From assembly GCF_000938265.1 (NCBI RefSeq), contig NZ_JYFC01000004.1:287486-351485 (forward strand): a stretch of 64,000 nt of DNA, read 5' to 3'. This document shows positions 25,385 through 33,730 of this stretch, piece by piece. Below the pieces are notes generated by a model that had not been told where the DNA came from, did no database searches, and saw nothing but the letters and a program-made list of their open reading frames with translations. Every line of letters starts with the position of its first letter. The first letter of the stretch is position 1. This DNA is from Agreia bicolorata. Lineage in GTDB: Bacteria; Actinomycetota; Actinomycetes; Actinomycetales; Microbacteriaceae. A program made the position numbers and the translations under genes.

Positions 25385-26757
25385 CGTGATGAGCCGGCCC
25401 GTCGCAGCAGTGCGGGCCTGTCCGACTCGACCGGACCGCCATCGGGCACCGTGAGATCGATGCCGGTCGACCCCACGTCGAGTCGCGTCTTCAACGCCAT
25501 GAGCGCGAGCAGGGCGAATCCGCCCTCGACGAGCATGCGCGACTCTACAAACGACTGGGCGACGAGCAGGGTGAGTATAAGAGCGGGGAAGAGGGTGACC
25601 GGAACGAACGGAACCGACGTGCCCCGGGCATCCAGTTGCGGATCGACCGCGAACCACCACGCCCGCCAACACGCACCGACCACGGCGGCGATGAAGAGCA
25701 CGAGACCCACGATGCCGAGCTGCAGCCACACATCGAGCCAGGCGTTGTGCGCTTGAAGATAGGTCACGCCCTTGCGCTCGGCCAGGTGCGTGAAGGGTTC
25801 GACCCACGGCACCCAGTAGCTGACCCAGCCCCAGCCGAAAGCGGGGCGCTGCTGGGCGAGCCCGGTGACCGCGTTCCAGATGTCGAAGCGGCCGGTGAGG
25901 TCTGAGCTCTTTCCGAAGACCTTGAGAATCTGCGACGAGAACACCCCGACCAGAACCGCCACCGCGACGATGCCGACCGTGCTTGAAGCGAGAACCGCTC
26001 GGCGCTGCCTCGCGTTCGACCGCCGCATCAGAATCAGGATGCCCGCAGCCGCGGCCACGACGACGAGTACGGCGATGGCCGTGGTCGAGCGGGTGAGCGC
26101 CAGAGTTGCTACCGCTATCGCGATCCAGGAGTACGCGCGCCTGCGACCCAGCGACCTCGACGTGAGCTCGAGAACGAGGCAGACCAGCGCGATCACGGCG
26201 ATGAACGCCAACAGATTACGGTTTCCGACGATGCCCTGGATGGGCGCGCCAGTGAAGAGGTCTGCCTGGCTCCAGAAGAACGCGTTCGGAAGCTTCCCAT
26301 CGCCGTAGTCGACCCAGAACGGAATGATCGGATGGCGCACGAAGACGGCGACGATGAACTCGAAGAGCAGGGAGAGCCCGAGAATCCAGCGGGTGGCCCG
26401 GCCGAGGGCAGTGAGGATGCGAGGCCACGTCATCGAGGTGGCGAAGAAAATCGCGGCGACCACGGGGCCCGACTGGGCGACGAGACCGAGCAGTGTGGCC
26501 CCGGGGTAGAACGACCAGGTGATCGACACGATGGCGAGGGCCAGGAACGCGGCCAGCGCGAGCGGAACCCGGCGCGGCGTGAGCTGGCGCCATCCCTTGT
26601 CTCGGGTGATCAGCACGGCCAGCGTGATGACGAGGGCGAGGGCCAGGGCCGCGAAGCCATACCAGCCGATGAGGTTGCGCCAGAAATCTCCGGCGAAAAG
26701 GGTGAAGAACGTGAGCACGGCCAGCGCGGCGCGACCGGTGCTTGTCACGGAGTTCAT
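25381..26757 (-). CDS. O-antigen ligase-like (Wzy_C superfamily) membrane protein, copy 1
   Basis: 458 residues from ATG at 26757; about 12 transmembrane helices. Conserved elements: GIVGNRNLLAFIAVIALV, the outer loop FDIWNAVTGLAQQRPAFGWGW and YLQAHNAWLDVWLQLGIVGL, which carries the catalytic-type histidine of WaaL-like proteins. It is a paralogue of the downstream gene with the same motif order. Two ligases beside an ABC-type exporter suggest either attachment of two different polymers or one ligase and one polymerase. Divergent from the polyprenol-phosphate-mannose synthase at 26943, with 185 bases between them in which I see no clear promoter pair. Confidence 0.88.
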   Translation of the reverse strand: MNSVTSTGRAALAVLTFFTLFAGDFWRNLIGWYGFAALALALVITLAVLITRDKGWRQLTPRRVPLALAAFLALAIVSITWSFYPGATLLGLVAQSGPVVAAIFFATSMTWPRILTALGRATRWILGLSLLFEFIVAVFVRHPIIPFWVDYGDGKLPNAFFWSQADLFTGAPIQGIVGNRNLLAFIAVIALVCLVLELTSRSLGRRRAYSWIAIAVATLALTRSTTAIAVLVVVAAAAGILILMRRSNARQRRAVLASSTVGIVAVAVLVGVFSSQILKVFGKSSDLTGRFDIWNAVTGLAQQRPAFGWGWVSYWVPWVEPFTHLAERKGVTYLQAHNAWLDVWLQLGIVGLVLFIAAVVGACWRAWWFAVDPQLDARGTSVPFVPVTLFPALILTLLVAQSFVESRMLVEGGFALLALMALKTRLDVGSTGIDLTVPDGGPVESDRPALLRRAGSSR

Positions 26758-26942
26758 AGAGGCAAGACTACCGAGCGCACTCAGCTACGGCTGTCGTGAT
26801 CTGCTCATCTTGTCGTGGCTGTGATGATCCTCTATGCGCGTCGTTGCATGCTTATGGAACCAATAGCCTTGCTGAGGCCCTTAGATACCCACCAGCGCCG
26901 CTGCCTTCAGCAGTGCACATCACCAGTAATCGAGAGAAACAG

Positions 26943-27737
26943 ATGTCAGATTCGCTCAACGCCGATTCGCCAGTAGGCGCAGGGTGCCTCGTGATCGTTC
27001 CCACTTACAACGAGGCAGAGAACCTGATGTGGATCGTTGAGCGGGTCTTCGCTTCGATGCCTTCGGCGCATCTGCTCGTCGTCGACGACAACAGCGTCGA
27101 CGGCACGGCCAAGATCGCCGACGACGCGAGCGAGGCTGACAAGCGAATCCACGTTCTTCATCGCGCGGGCAAGCTCGGCCTCGGGTCGGCCTATGTAGAA
27201 GGCTTCGGCTGGGGACTCGACCGCGGCTACGACTACCTGATCGAGATGGATGCCGATGGCTCGCACCCGCCCGAGAGACTGCCGGCCATGGTCGAGAGTC
27301 TGGCGTCGGGCGGGGATGCGCGTCGCCAGCTCGCTATCGGTTCGCGCTGGGTCGAGGGTGGCTCGGTTGTGAACTGGCCACTCAGCAGGCAGCTGCTGAG
27401 CCGGGCCGGGAACATCTATGCGCGCATCATGCTGGGAATCGCAGTGCACGATGTCACGGCGGGGTTCCGCGTCTACCGGGCGGAGAGCATCGCCAGCATG
27501 GACCTGCGATCCGTTGACTCCAAGGGTTACTGCTTCCAGGTGGACATGACCCTTCGCGTTCTCGACGGCGGCGGCTCCGTGGTCGAGCTTCCGATCGAGT
27601 TCCGCGAACGCGAACGCGGCGAATCGAAAATGAGTCGCGCCATCGTGATCGAGGCGATGCTTCGCGTGACCCAGTGGGGCGTTCAGCGGCGCTGGCCGTT
27701 CCGTCGTCGTGTCGCCGGAACGGCCCCGCTCGGCTAG
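26943..27737 (+). CDS. Polyprenol monophosphomannose synthase (DPM1-type GT2)
   Basis: 264 residues. The ATG at 26943 (MSDSLNADSP) follows GAGAGAA; the frame upstream to 26796 is not protein-like. VIVPTYNEAENLMWIVERVF, LLVVDDNSVDGTAKIAD, GLGSAYVEGFGWGL, the metal motif EMDADGSHPPERLP and the late VEGGSVVNWPLSRQLLSRAG are the standard DPM1/Ppm1 blocks. Product: transfer of mannose from GDP-mannose to decaprenyl/undecaprenyl phosphate on the cytoplasmic face, the donor for protein O-mannosylation and lipoglycans. No fused Ppm1 N-terminal acyltransferase domain. Its stop interlocks with that of the convergent acyl-CoA dehydrogenase. Confidence 0.92.
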   Translation: MSDSLNADSPVGAGCLVIVPTYNEAENLMWIVERVFASMPSAHLLVVDDNSVDGTAKIADDASEADKRIHVLHRAGKLGLGSAYVEGFGWGLDRGYDYLIEMDADGSHPPERLPAMVESLASGGDARRQLAIGSRWVEGGSVVNWPLSRQLLSRAGNIYARIMLGIAVHDVTAGFRVYRAESIASMDLRSVDSKGYCFQVDMTLRVLDGGGSVVELPIEFRERERGESKMSRAIVIEAMLRVTQWGVQRRWPFRRRVAGTAPLG

Positions 27738-28912
27738 ACGAACGCGGCGAAGCCGGTGAGCGCGCGACCCACGATGAGGGTGTTCATCTCCCGCGTGCCC
27801 TCGTAGGAGTACAGCGCCTCGGCGTCGGCGAAGTGCCGGGCCACGTCGTAGTCGAGCACGATGCCGTTGCCGCCGAGCGCCTCGCGGCACCACGCGACCG
27901 TCTCGCGCATCCGGGCTGTCGCATACGCCTTGGCGAGCGCGGAGTGCTCGTCGCGCTGGATGCCCTGGTCGAGCATCTGGGAGACGCGCACGACCATGCC
28001 GAGGCTGGCCGTGATGTTGCCGATCGACTTCACGAGCAGGTCCTGGATCAGCTGGTGCGATGCGATCGGCTTGCCGAACTGCACGCGCTCCTTCGTGTAG
28101 CGCAGCGCCGCCTCGTAGGCGCCGATCGAGTTGCCGACCGCCGCCCAGGCGACCTCGGCGCGGGTGAGGCGCAGTACCTTGGCGGTGTCGCGGAACGAGT
28201 TCGCGTTCTGCAGGCGCAGCGACTCGGGGATGCGCACATCGGTGAGCGTGATGTCGGCATTCTGCACAATGCGTAGGCTCTGCTTGTTCTCGATCTTCGT
28301 TGCGCGGTACCCGGCTGTATCGGTGGGAACGATGAAGCCCTTGACCTGATTGTCGGCCGTGTCCTTGGCCCAGATCACCGTGATGTCGCTGAAGGTTGCG
28401 TGCCCGATCCAGCGCTTTTCGCCGTTCAACACCCACTCGTCGCCGTCGCGCGTCGCCGTGGTCTTGAGGCCCTGGGCGGAGTCGGAGCCCGACGTGGGCT
28501 CGGTCAGTCCGAACGCGCCGACGATTTCGCCGGCGGCCATCCGGGGCAGCCATTCTGCCCGCTGCTCGTCTGAGCCCGTGACGCTGATCGCGCCCATGGC
28601 CAGCCCGTTCTGCACGCCGACGTGGGTGGCGACGGATGCGTCGATGCGGCCGAGCTCGAGGGCCACGAATCCGCGGAACACGGCCGAGTTCTCGAACGGC
28701 TTCGTCTCGTCCCAGCCGAAGCGGTAGACGTCGAGGTCGGCGAGACCCTTCACGATCTCGTGCGGGAACGTGGCCTTCTCCCAATGGCCGTTCACGACCG
28801 GCTTGACCTCGGTCTCGAGATAGGTGCGAATCGCCGCGAGGGCGGTCTTCTCCTGATCGGTCAGCATCGATTCGTAACCGTAGAAGTCGCTCGCGAGTGG
28901 TTCCAAAGACAT
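27734..28912 (-). CDS. Acyl-CoA dehydrogenase, glutaryl-CoA dehydrogenase-like
   Basis: 392 residues from the ATG at 28910-28912, which has GGAG five bases upstream; the alternative start at 28951 adds 13 unlikely residues. Motifs: FGLTEPTSGSDSAQGLKTTA (substrate/FAD loop), the FAD-binding ALGGNGIVLDYDVARHFADA and YEGTREMNTLIVGRALTG, which holds the catalytic glutamate (YEGT) as in glutaryl-CoA dehydrogenases. The enzyme oxidises an acyl-CoA with FAD and passes electrons to ETF. It is unrelated to the glycan genes to its left, so it marks the edge of that locus. Exact substrate not determinable. Confidence 0.9.
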   Translation of the reverse strand: MSLEPLASDFYGYESMLTDQEKTALAAIRTYLETEVKPVVNGHWEKATFPHEIVKGLADLDVYRFGWDETKPFENSAVFRGFVALELGRIDASVATHVGVQNGLAMGAISVTGSDEQRAEWLPRMAAGEIVGAFGLTEPTSGSDSAQGLKTTATRDGDEWVLNGEKRWIGHATFSDITVIWAKDTADNQVKGFIVPTDTAGYRATKIENKQSLRIVQNADITLTDVRIPESLRLQNANSFRDTAKVLRLTRAEVAWAAVGNSIGAYEAALRYTKERVQFGKPIASHQLIQDLLVKSIGNITASLGMVVRVSQMLDQGIQRDEHSALAKAYATARMRETVAWCREALGGNGIVLDYDVARHFADAEALYSYEGTREMNTLIVGRALTGFAAFV

Positions 28913-29087
28913 GTGTGCTCCGTTGCTCAGGGGTGTTCGGGTGCAACTCAATCAGCGAGGCCGCTGTCGCTCCAACTGATTGGTAGTTTGGGCTAAGACT
29001 CGGCAGGCCGCACCGGGCGACGTTGTAGGTCGCTCATAAACGCGCCCGTACGGGTTGATCCTTGACGACAGTTCAGAAAGGCCCGAC

Positions 29088-30314
29088 GTGTTCGTTGGCA
29101 TCACCAATACTCCCCGCGACTATTCGTGGGGCTCAGCCACCGCGATCGCCGAGCTTCTCGGAACCCCGGCATCCGGAGCGCCGCAGGCCGAGCTCTGGCT
29201 GGGCGCACATCCGGGATCTCCGGCGCGCATCATCGATGGATCGATGAAGCACGGCGTCGACAACCTCGCCGAGTGGATCGCGGACGACCGCGAGACGGCG
29301 ATCGGAGAGCACGCACAACTGCCCTTCCTGCTCAAGATCCTCGCGGCCGACGGCCCGCTGTCGCTGCAGGCGCACCCCACGCTGGAACGTGCCCGGCAGG
29401 GATTCGACGCCGAGAACGCCGCGGGCATCCCGCTCGATGCACCCAACCGCAACTACAAGGACCCGCTGCACAAGCCCGAGGTCATCGTCGCGTTGAGCGA
29501 GACCTTCGACGCCCTGTGCGGGTTCCGCCCGGTCGCCGAGATCCGCGACATCGTCGCGCTGCTCGAGAAGTGGGACACAGAATCGGATGCCCCGGCGCCG
29601 GCCGTTCTCGCCCCGCTCGCCTCGCGGGCGCTCGCCGACGACGACGAAGGCGGCATTCTCCGCTCGCTGGTGGAGTGGCTGCTGGGTGGATCAGAGGAGG
29701 TCGCGGCGCTCGTGAGCCGGGTCTCGGCGCTCGCGGAAGAGAACGAGCCCGCGGGGGAGTACGCCGCATCCCTGCGGACCGTCCGCGACCTGGCGGGCGA
29801 GTACCCGGGCGACCCGGGAATCGTCACCTCCTTGCTGCTCAACCGGGTGACCCTCTCGGCCGGCGAGGCGCTGTATCTGCCGGCCGGCAACATCCATGCG
29901 TATCTGAAGGGGCTCGGCGTCGAGCTGATGGCGGCGTCCGACAACGTATTGCGAGGCGGTCTTACGCCGAAGTACATCGACGTCCCCGAACTGCTGTCGG
30001 TACTCGACTTCGAATCGCTGCCCGTTCCGTACCTCCGCCCCACGTTCCCCTCTGAGGGTGTGGAGGAGTTCCGGCCGGGTGTTCCCGACTTCGTGCTGGC
30101 GCGCATCCACACAGAGTTGAACGAGCGCGCGGCCTACAGGCCCGACGGCGCCGCGATCGCGATCTGCACCTCAGGATCATTCGAGATCCACGGTGAGCGC
30201 AGCGACACCACTCTCGAGCGCGGGCAATCGGTTTTCATTACACCTGAGGAGGGTGCCATCACGTTCACAGGCGTGGGAACGGTCTTCCTGGCTGCACCGG
30301 GCGCTCCTGCGTAG
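29088..30314 (+). CDS. manA: Mannose-6-phosphate isomerase, class I
   Basis: 408 residues. GTG at 29088 (FVGITNTPRDYSWGS) with AAAGG about seven bases upstream; the residues encoded between 29055 and 29088 do not match the family. Zinc and catalytic motifs are intact: LSLQAHPTLERARQGF (Gln/His ligands), NYKDPLHKPEVIVALS (His/Glu) and LYLPAGNIHAYLKGLGVELM. It interconverts fructose-6-phosphate and mannose-6-phosphate, feeding GDP-mannose synthesis for the polyprenol-phosphate-mannose enzyme and other mannosyltransferases. In many actinobacteria it is near the whiB2/ahcY neighbourhood, as here; a phosphomannomutase gene is not in the window. Confidence 0.95.
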   Translation: MFVGITNTPRDYSWGSATAIAELLGTPASGAPQAELWLGAHPGSPARIIDGSMKHGVDNLAEWIADDRETAIGEHAQLPFLLKILAADGPLSLQAHPTLERARQGFDAENAAGIPLDAPNRNYKDPLHKPEVIVALSETFDALCGFRPVAEIRDIVALLEKWDTESDAPAPAVLAPLASRALADDDEGGILRSLVEWLLGGSEEVAALVSRVSALAEENEPAGEYAASLRTVRDLAGEYPGDPGIVTSLLLNRVTLSAGEALYLPAGNIHAYLKGLGVELMAASDNVLRGGLTPKYIDVPELLSVLDFESLPVPYLRPTFPSEGVEEFRPGVPDFVLARIHTELNERAAYRPDGAAIAICTSGSFEIHGERSDTTLERGQSVFITPEEGAITFTGVGTVFLAAPGAPA

Positions 30315-30325
30315 GGCGCAGCCAG

Positions 30326-30416
30326 GCTAGGTGAGGACACTCTTCGGCCGGCGCACCGACTTCGTTGATCTGACGAGACGTATCTTCGCTCGTTGGCTCA
30401 TTTGTCCTCAGTTAGC
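30326..30416. repeat. Cassette A left repeat (91 bp with inverted ends)
   Basis: Begins GCTAGGTGAGGACA (30326-30339) and ends TGTCCTCAGTTAGC (30403-30416), so the two ends are inverted copies of each other (12 of 14 bases). The unit at 31491-31581 has the same length, orientation and ends. The 77 bases between the outer and inner arms are hardly conserved. It separates the convergent ends of manA and the DUF559-type gene. Confidence 0.7.
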
Positions 30417-31371
30417 GCGACCCCATTCGACGGAACTCACGGAGCTCCTTCGCATCGGCGACAGTGCGGCGGATGACCGCCAGAGTCTGCGGCCATGACT
30501 GATAGATGTGCCGGGGCAGGATGCGGAGACTAGGTAGGCCGGCTCCGAATGAGCAGAGCGTTTTGTCGAAGTCCCACGAGATCTGCGCTTCGTCACCATG
30601 CCATTGCCGGCTGTCGACGTCGAGGGTGACGACGCCGTCGATCAGAAGGTCGAACTGGCTTGTGCCAGGAACCGGAATCTGCGTTTCGACGATGAAACCA
30701 GCTCTGCGAAGCCGTACGCGCACGATCGTCTCGTTGCCGGAATCCGCCGTGGGGTCGATCTCGGCACGTATGTGTTGCAGGCGAGCGGGTAACTGAGTGA
30801 ACAGCCGGTCGACCTGACCCTGCGCGACGAACCGTGTACGCAAAGCCGAGTCGATGCTCGCGATCGCCTGCTCTTCGTTCTGGCAGAGCACGGCCTGGCG
30901 CAGCGACGTTAGAGGGGGCATGAGCCAATCGCGCTGATATGACGACTCATCGAATTCGCGATGTTCTGATCTTTGCCAATGGACGCGCGGCGCCCCTGGG
31001 TCGGCGACAAAGTTGGTGTCGGAGCGTCGGCTCGTGGCCGGTAGGCCCACGCTCGCTGCCTCTTGGACGTGCAGATGATGCGCGCTTCGTCGTACACAGA
31101 CGTGGAGCCGAGTGTCGATTCCGGCCCAGACTCGATTTCTGCGAAGGGCCGACAGACACGCGACCTTGCCGCCGAGCCGAATCGCGCGTCGCTGATCGAG
31201 GTCGGCCTGGGCGCTCGCGTAGATTCCGCGCCGAACCGACTGAAGTATGTGAAGGGATCGTGCGCGGTCGATCATGCGCGGCGTCGCACCGAGCGACAGC
31301 AGAGTGCCTCGCGACGCGACTCCGCCTGTGACCATCATCAATTGTTGGATGCGCGAGACATTGTCTGCCAT
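30412..31371 (-). CDS. AbiEi/DUF559-type protein: winged-helix N-domain plus PD-(D/E)XK-like C-domain (cassette A)
   Basis: 319 residues from the ATG at 31369-31371; a CACACT -10-like box stands six bases before it, and the longer frame to 31539 would run into the flanking repeat. N-terminal 60 residues (RIQQLMMVTGGVASRGTLLS, RRGIYASA) resemble the AbiEi-type DNA-binding domain. The C-terminus shows the DUF559/Vsr-like order: GNETIVRVRLRRAGF (Glu), TSQFDLLIDG (Asp) and LDVDSRQWHG (D-x-D, His), then a long helix. Such folds occur in endonucleases and in type IV antitoxins. No toxin gene partner is adjacent. Codon use matches the genome. Function unknown; nuclease activity is inferred from the residue pattern. 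Confidence 0.7.
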   Translation of the reverse strand: MADNVSRIQQLMMVTGGVASRGTLLSLGATPRMIDRARSLHILQSVRRGIYASAQADLDQRRAIRLGGKVACLSALRRNRVWAGIDTRLHVCVRRSAHHLHVQEAASVGLPATSRRSDTNFVADPGAPRVHWQRSEHREFDESSYQRDWLMPPLTSLRQAVLCQNEEQAIASIDSALRTRFVAQGQVDRLFTQLPARLQHIRAEIDPTADSGNETIVRVRLRRAGFIVETQIPVPGTSQFDLLIDGVVTLDVDSRQWHGDEAQISWDFDKTLCSFGAGLPSLRILPRHIYQSWPQTLAVIRRTVADAKELREFRRMGSR

Positions 31372-31490
31372 AGGTCGAGTGTGGCGAACCGCGGAAGCCA
31401 CGAGCCATGTGGCTCGGATATCGGTGAGAGCTAAAGGAGCGCGCGGTCCCTGTGGGGGAGTGGTCGCCCTCGAGCGGCTGACCCACCGTA

Positions 31491-31581
31491 GCCAACTGAG
31501 GACATTGTTCGCCCACCGAAGGCTCGGACCCCGGATCAACGGGTCCGCGCTCTCGACGTGACGAATATGTCCTCACTTAGC
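31491..31581. repeat. Cassette A right repeat (91 bp with inverted ends)
   Basis: Begins GCCAACTGAGGACA (31491-31504) and ends TGTCCTCACTTAGC (31568-31581). Compared in direct orientation with 30326-30416, the first 21 bases match at 16 and the last 16 at 14, and both are followed by GCG. It lies upstream of the DUF559-type gene and against the end of the GlxA-type regulator. Confidence 0.7.
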
Positions 31582-31594
31582 GCGCAAACCAGGC

Positions 31595-32554
31595 TCAGCT
31601 CACGAGTTCTCTCACGCAGAAGGTGCGACGGTAGTTGGCCGGCGTCGTCTGCAGTGTCTTCACGAAGTGGTGGCGCATCACGGCGGCCGATCCGAAGCCC
31701 GTCTCCGAGGCGATGGCCTCGAGTCCGAGAGTGGTTTCCTCCAGGAGTTGCTGGGCCCTCATGAGGCGCTGTTTGTTGAGCCACGCGGCGGGCGTCGTTC
31801 CGAGGTCGGCTCGGAACCTCCGCGCGAAGGTGCGGGAGGACATCAGGGCCTTGCGTGCCAGCTCGTCGACGCTGAGGTCGCGATCGAGGTTCTCGAGCAT
31901 CCATTCTGTGACGCCGGCGAACGAGTCGCTCGGTTCAGCGGGCATGGGGGCGGCGATGAACTGTGCCTGACCGCCGGCGCGCTGCGGGGGTACCACCATG
32001 CGGCGGGCGATCACGTTCGCCGCGGAGGCGCCGAGCTCGGTGCGCACGAGATGGAGTGCCGCATCGATTCCGGCAGCGGTGCCGGCGCCGGTGATGATGT
32101 TGCCGTCTTGCACGAAGAGAACGTCGGGGTCGACCTCGATCTCGGGGAACTCTCGTGCGAGCCGGTCTGCGTGCATCCAGTGCGTCGTCGCTCGCTTGCC
32201 GTCGAGCAGGCCTGACTTCGCCAGAGTGAACGCTCCACTGCAGACGGTGAGGATCCAGGCGCCGCGGTCGTTCGCCTCGTGCAGCACTCTCAGGACCTCA
32301 GGGTGGACGTCGCCTTCGATCATGTGTGCCGGGATAGCGATGAGGTCGGCGTCGGCTGCCACGGTGAGGTCATTCATGATCATCATGTCGTAACCCATGC
32401 TGGTGGGAATCGCGCCGGGCTCCGCGGCTGCGATCGTGAAGTCGAAAGTTGGGCCGCCCATATCGGCGCGATCGATGCCGAATACCTCGCAGATCACCCC
32501 GAACTCGAACGGAGCGACGTGGGGGAGTGCGATAAGAACGACCTTCTTCAGCAT
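31595..32554 (-). CDS. GlxA-type transcriptional regulator (DJ-1/PfpI domain plus AraC HTH)
   Basis: 319 residues from the ATG at 32552-32554, with GAAGGA five bases upstream (the frame to 32638 has no RBS). Residues 1-190 form a DJ-1/PfpI-like domain with the nucleophile-elbow motif LTVCSGAFTLAKSGLLDG; residues about 220-319 form two AraC helix-turn-helices (DLSVDELARKALMSSRTFAR, GLEAIASETGFGSAAVMRHH). GlxA-like regulators sense small metabolites and activate nearby or distant genes. No obvious target gene is adjacent (galE is divergent), so its regulon is unknown. Confidence 0.9.
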   Translation of the reverse strand: MLKKVVLIALPHVAPFEFGVICEVFGIDRADMGGPTFDFTIAAAEPGAIPTSMGYDMMIMNDLTVAADADLIAIPAHMIEGDVHPEVLRVLHEANDRGAWILTVCSGAFTLAKSGLLDGKRATTHWMHADRLAREFPEIEVDPDVLFVQDGNIITGAGTAAGIDAALHLVRTELGASAANVIARRMVVPPQRAGGQAQFIAAPMPAEPSDSFAGVTEWMLENLDRDLSVDELARKALMSSRTFARRFRADLGTTPAAWLNKQRLMRAQQLLEETTLGLEAIASETGFGSAAVMRHHFVKTLQTTPANYRRTFCVRELVS

Positions 32555-32650
32555 GGGATTCCTTCGGTCGACGGACGGTGGCAGTAAAACGTGCAGTGTT
32601 GACATTCTTCCATCTGGTGGCGGGTTTTCGCAATTCATATCGTTACTGCC

Positions 32651-32782
32651 ATGATGATTTTTCTTGTGACGATGGGCGTTCTAGCGGCAATCGCCATCGG
32701 CTGGACGGTGCGAGACTTGATCCGCGATGGGTACCGTCGCGTGCCGCTGGATAGAGGAGTCGACGAATGGCGTGGTTGGTAA
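32651..32782 (+). CDS. Small single-pass membrane protein overlapping galE start
   Basis: 43 residues: a hydrophobic helix at residues 3-19 followed by the basic/aromatic tail RDLIRDGYRRVPLDRG. The DGYRRVP pattern recurs in short membrane proteins of Microbacteriaceae as I remember them. Its stop (TAA 32780-32782) lies 13-16 bases inside galE, so the galE RBS (GAGGAG) is within this frame and the two are coupled. No strong RBS precedes its ATG. Function unknown. Confidence 0.55.
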   Translation: MMIFLVTMGVLAAIAIGWTVRDLIRDGYRRVPLDRGVDEWRGW

Positions 32783-33726
32783 CGGGAGGCGCGGGCTACA
32801 TCGGCTCGCACGTGGTGAGGGCGTTCATCGAGCAGGGCATCGACGTGGTCGTGATCGATGACCTCTCGAGCGGGCACCGTGCCTTCGTAGACGAGGGAGT
32901 TCCCTTCATCGACGGCAGCATCCTCGACGCCGACCTGCTTCGCGAGACCTTCGAAGACCACGCCATCTCGGGAGTCGTGCATGTCGCCGGCTACAAGTAC
33001 GCGGGCGTCTCGGTCACTCGCCCCCTGCACACCTACGAGCAGAACGTGACGGGCACCCAGGTGCTCCTCGGTGCCATGAGCGACGCCGGGGTCGACCGCA
33101 TCGTCTTTTCGTCGAGCGCGGCCGTCTACGGAACCCCCGACACTGATCTGGTGACAGAGTCGACGCCCAAGAATCCGCAGTCGCCCTACGGCGAGTCGAA
33201 GCTGATCGGCGAGTGGCTGCTGCGCGATCAGGGAGTCGCGGTCGGCCTCGCGCACACCTCGCTCCGCTACTTCAATGTCGTCGGCTCCGGATACCCCGAC
33301 CTGTTCGATACCAGCCCACACAATCTCTTCCCCCTTGTCTTCGACGCGCTCCTCGACGGGCGGGTTCCTCGCATCAACGGCGACGACTACGACACTCCTG
33401 ACGGCACGTGTGTGCGCGACTACATCCATGTTTCCGACCTCGCCCTGTCGCATGTGGCTGCCGCGCGGCGTCTGGACGCCGGCGAGCCGCTCGAACCCGC
33501 GTACAACCTCGGAAGCGGCGACGGCGCATCCGTCGGCCAGATCATGACCGCCATGGCCGAAGGCACGGGCATCCCCTTTGAACCCGAGATCGCACCGCGT
33601 CGCCCGGGCGACCCCGCCCGCATTGTCGCGTCGGGCGAATTGGCTGCCCGCGACCTCGATTGGCGGATGCGCCACACGCTCGACGAGATGGTGCGCAGCG
33701 CGTGGGCGGCGCGCCGGGGCGCCTAA
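32767..33726 (+). CDS. galE: UDP-glucose 4-epimerase
   Basis: 319 residues. Rossmann motif LVTGGAGYIGSHVVRAF, GVVHVAGYKYAGVSV, SSSAAVYGTP, catalytic YGESK, and LRYFNVVGSGYPD, DGTCVRDYIHVSDLA, all canonical GalE blocks. Interconverts UDP-glucose and UDP-galactose with bound NAD, supplying galactose units for wall polysaccharides. ATG at 32767 with GAGGAG seven bases upstream. Followed by a strong terminator structure, so transcription is separated from whiB. Confidence 0.93.
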   Translation: MAWLVTGGAGYIGSHVVRAFIEQGIDVVVIDDLSSGHRAFVDEGVPFIDGSILDADLLRETFEDHAISGVVHVAGYKYAGVSVTRPLHTYEQNVTGTQVLLGAMSDAGVDRIVFSSSAAVYGTPDTDLVTESTPKNPQSPYGESKLIGEWLLRDQGVAVGLAHTSLRYFNVVGSGYPDLFDTSPHNLFPLVFDALLDGRVPRINGDDYDTPDGTCVRDYIHVSDLALSHVAAARRLDAGEPLEPAYNLGSGDGASVGQIMTAMAEGTGIPFEPEIAPRRPGDPARIVASGELAARDLDWRMRHTLDEMVRSAWAARRGA

Positions 33727-33730
33727 TCGA

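Larger units (their letters stand above)
30326..31581 (-). other. Candidate DUF559 cassette A: nuclease-like gene between equal direct repeats
   Basis: A 1256-bp unit consisting of the 91-bp repeat, one leftward AbiEi/DUF559-type gene and a second 91-bp repeat in the same orientation. It sits between the convergent ends of manA and a regulator gene. Whether it is or was mobile is inference; the repeats could also be regulatory. Confidence 0.4.

Noticed and set aside
23901..25442. Long open frame (513 codons) on the minus strand across the O-antigen-ligase genes
   Set aside because: Arg/His/Gly-rich translation without hydrophobic helices; it is a shadow of the ligase genes in another frame.
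26946..28946. 666-codon open frame spanning the mannose-phosphate synthase and acyl-CoA dehydrogenase
   Set aside because: Shadow with Arg/Pro/His-rich composition; both real genes are fully explained in other frames.
29126..30055. Open frame of 309 codons inside manA
   Set aside because: Arg/Gly-rich shadow frame of manA.
30412..31371. Complete AbiE toxin-antitoxin pair
   Set aside because: Only the AbiEi-like protein is present; no nucleotidyltransferase toxin (AbiEii) gene is adjacent in either cassette.
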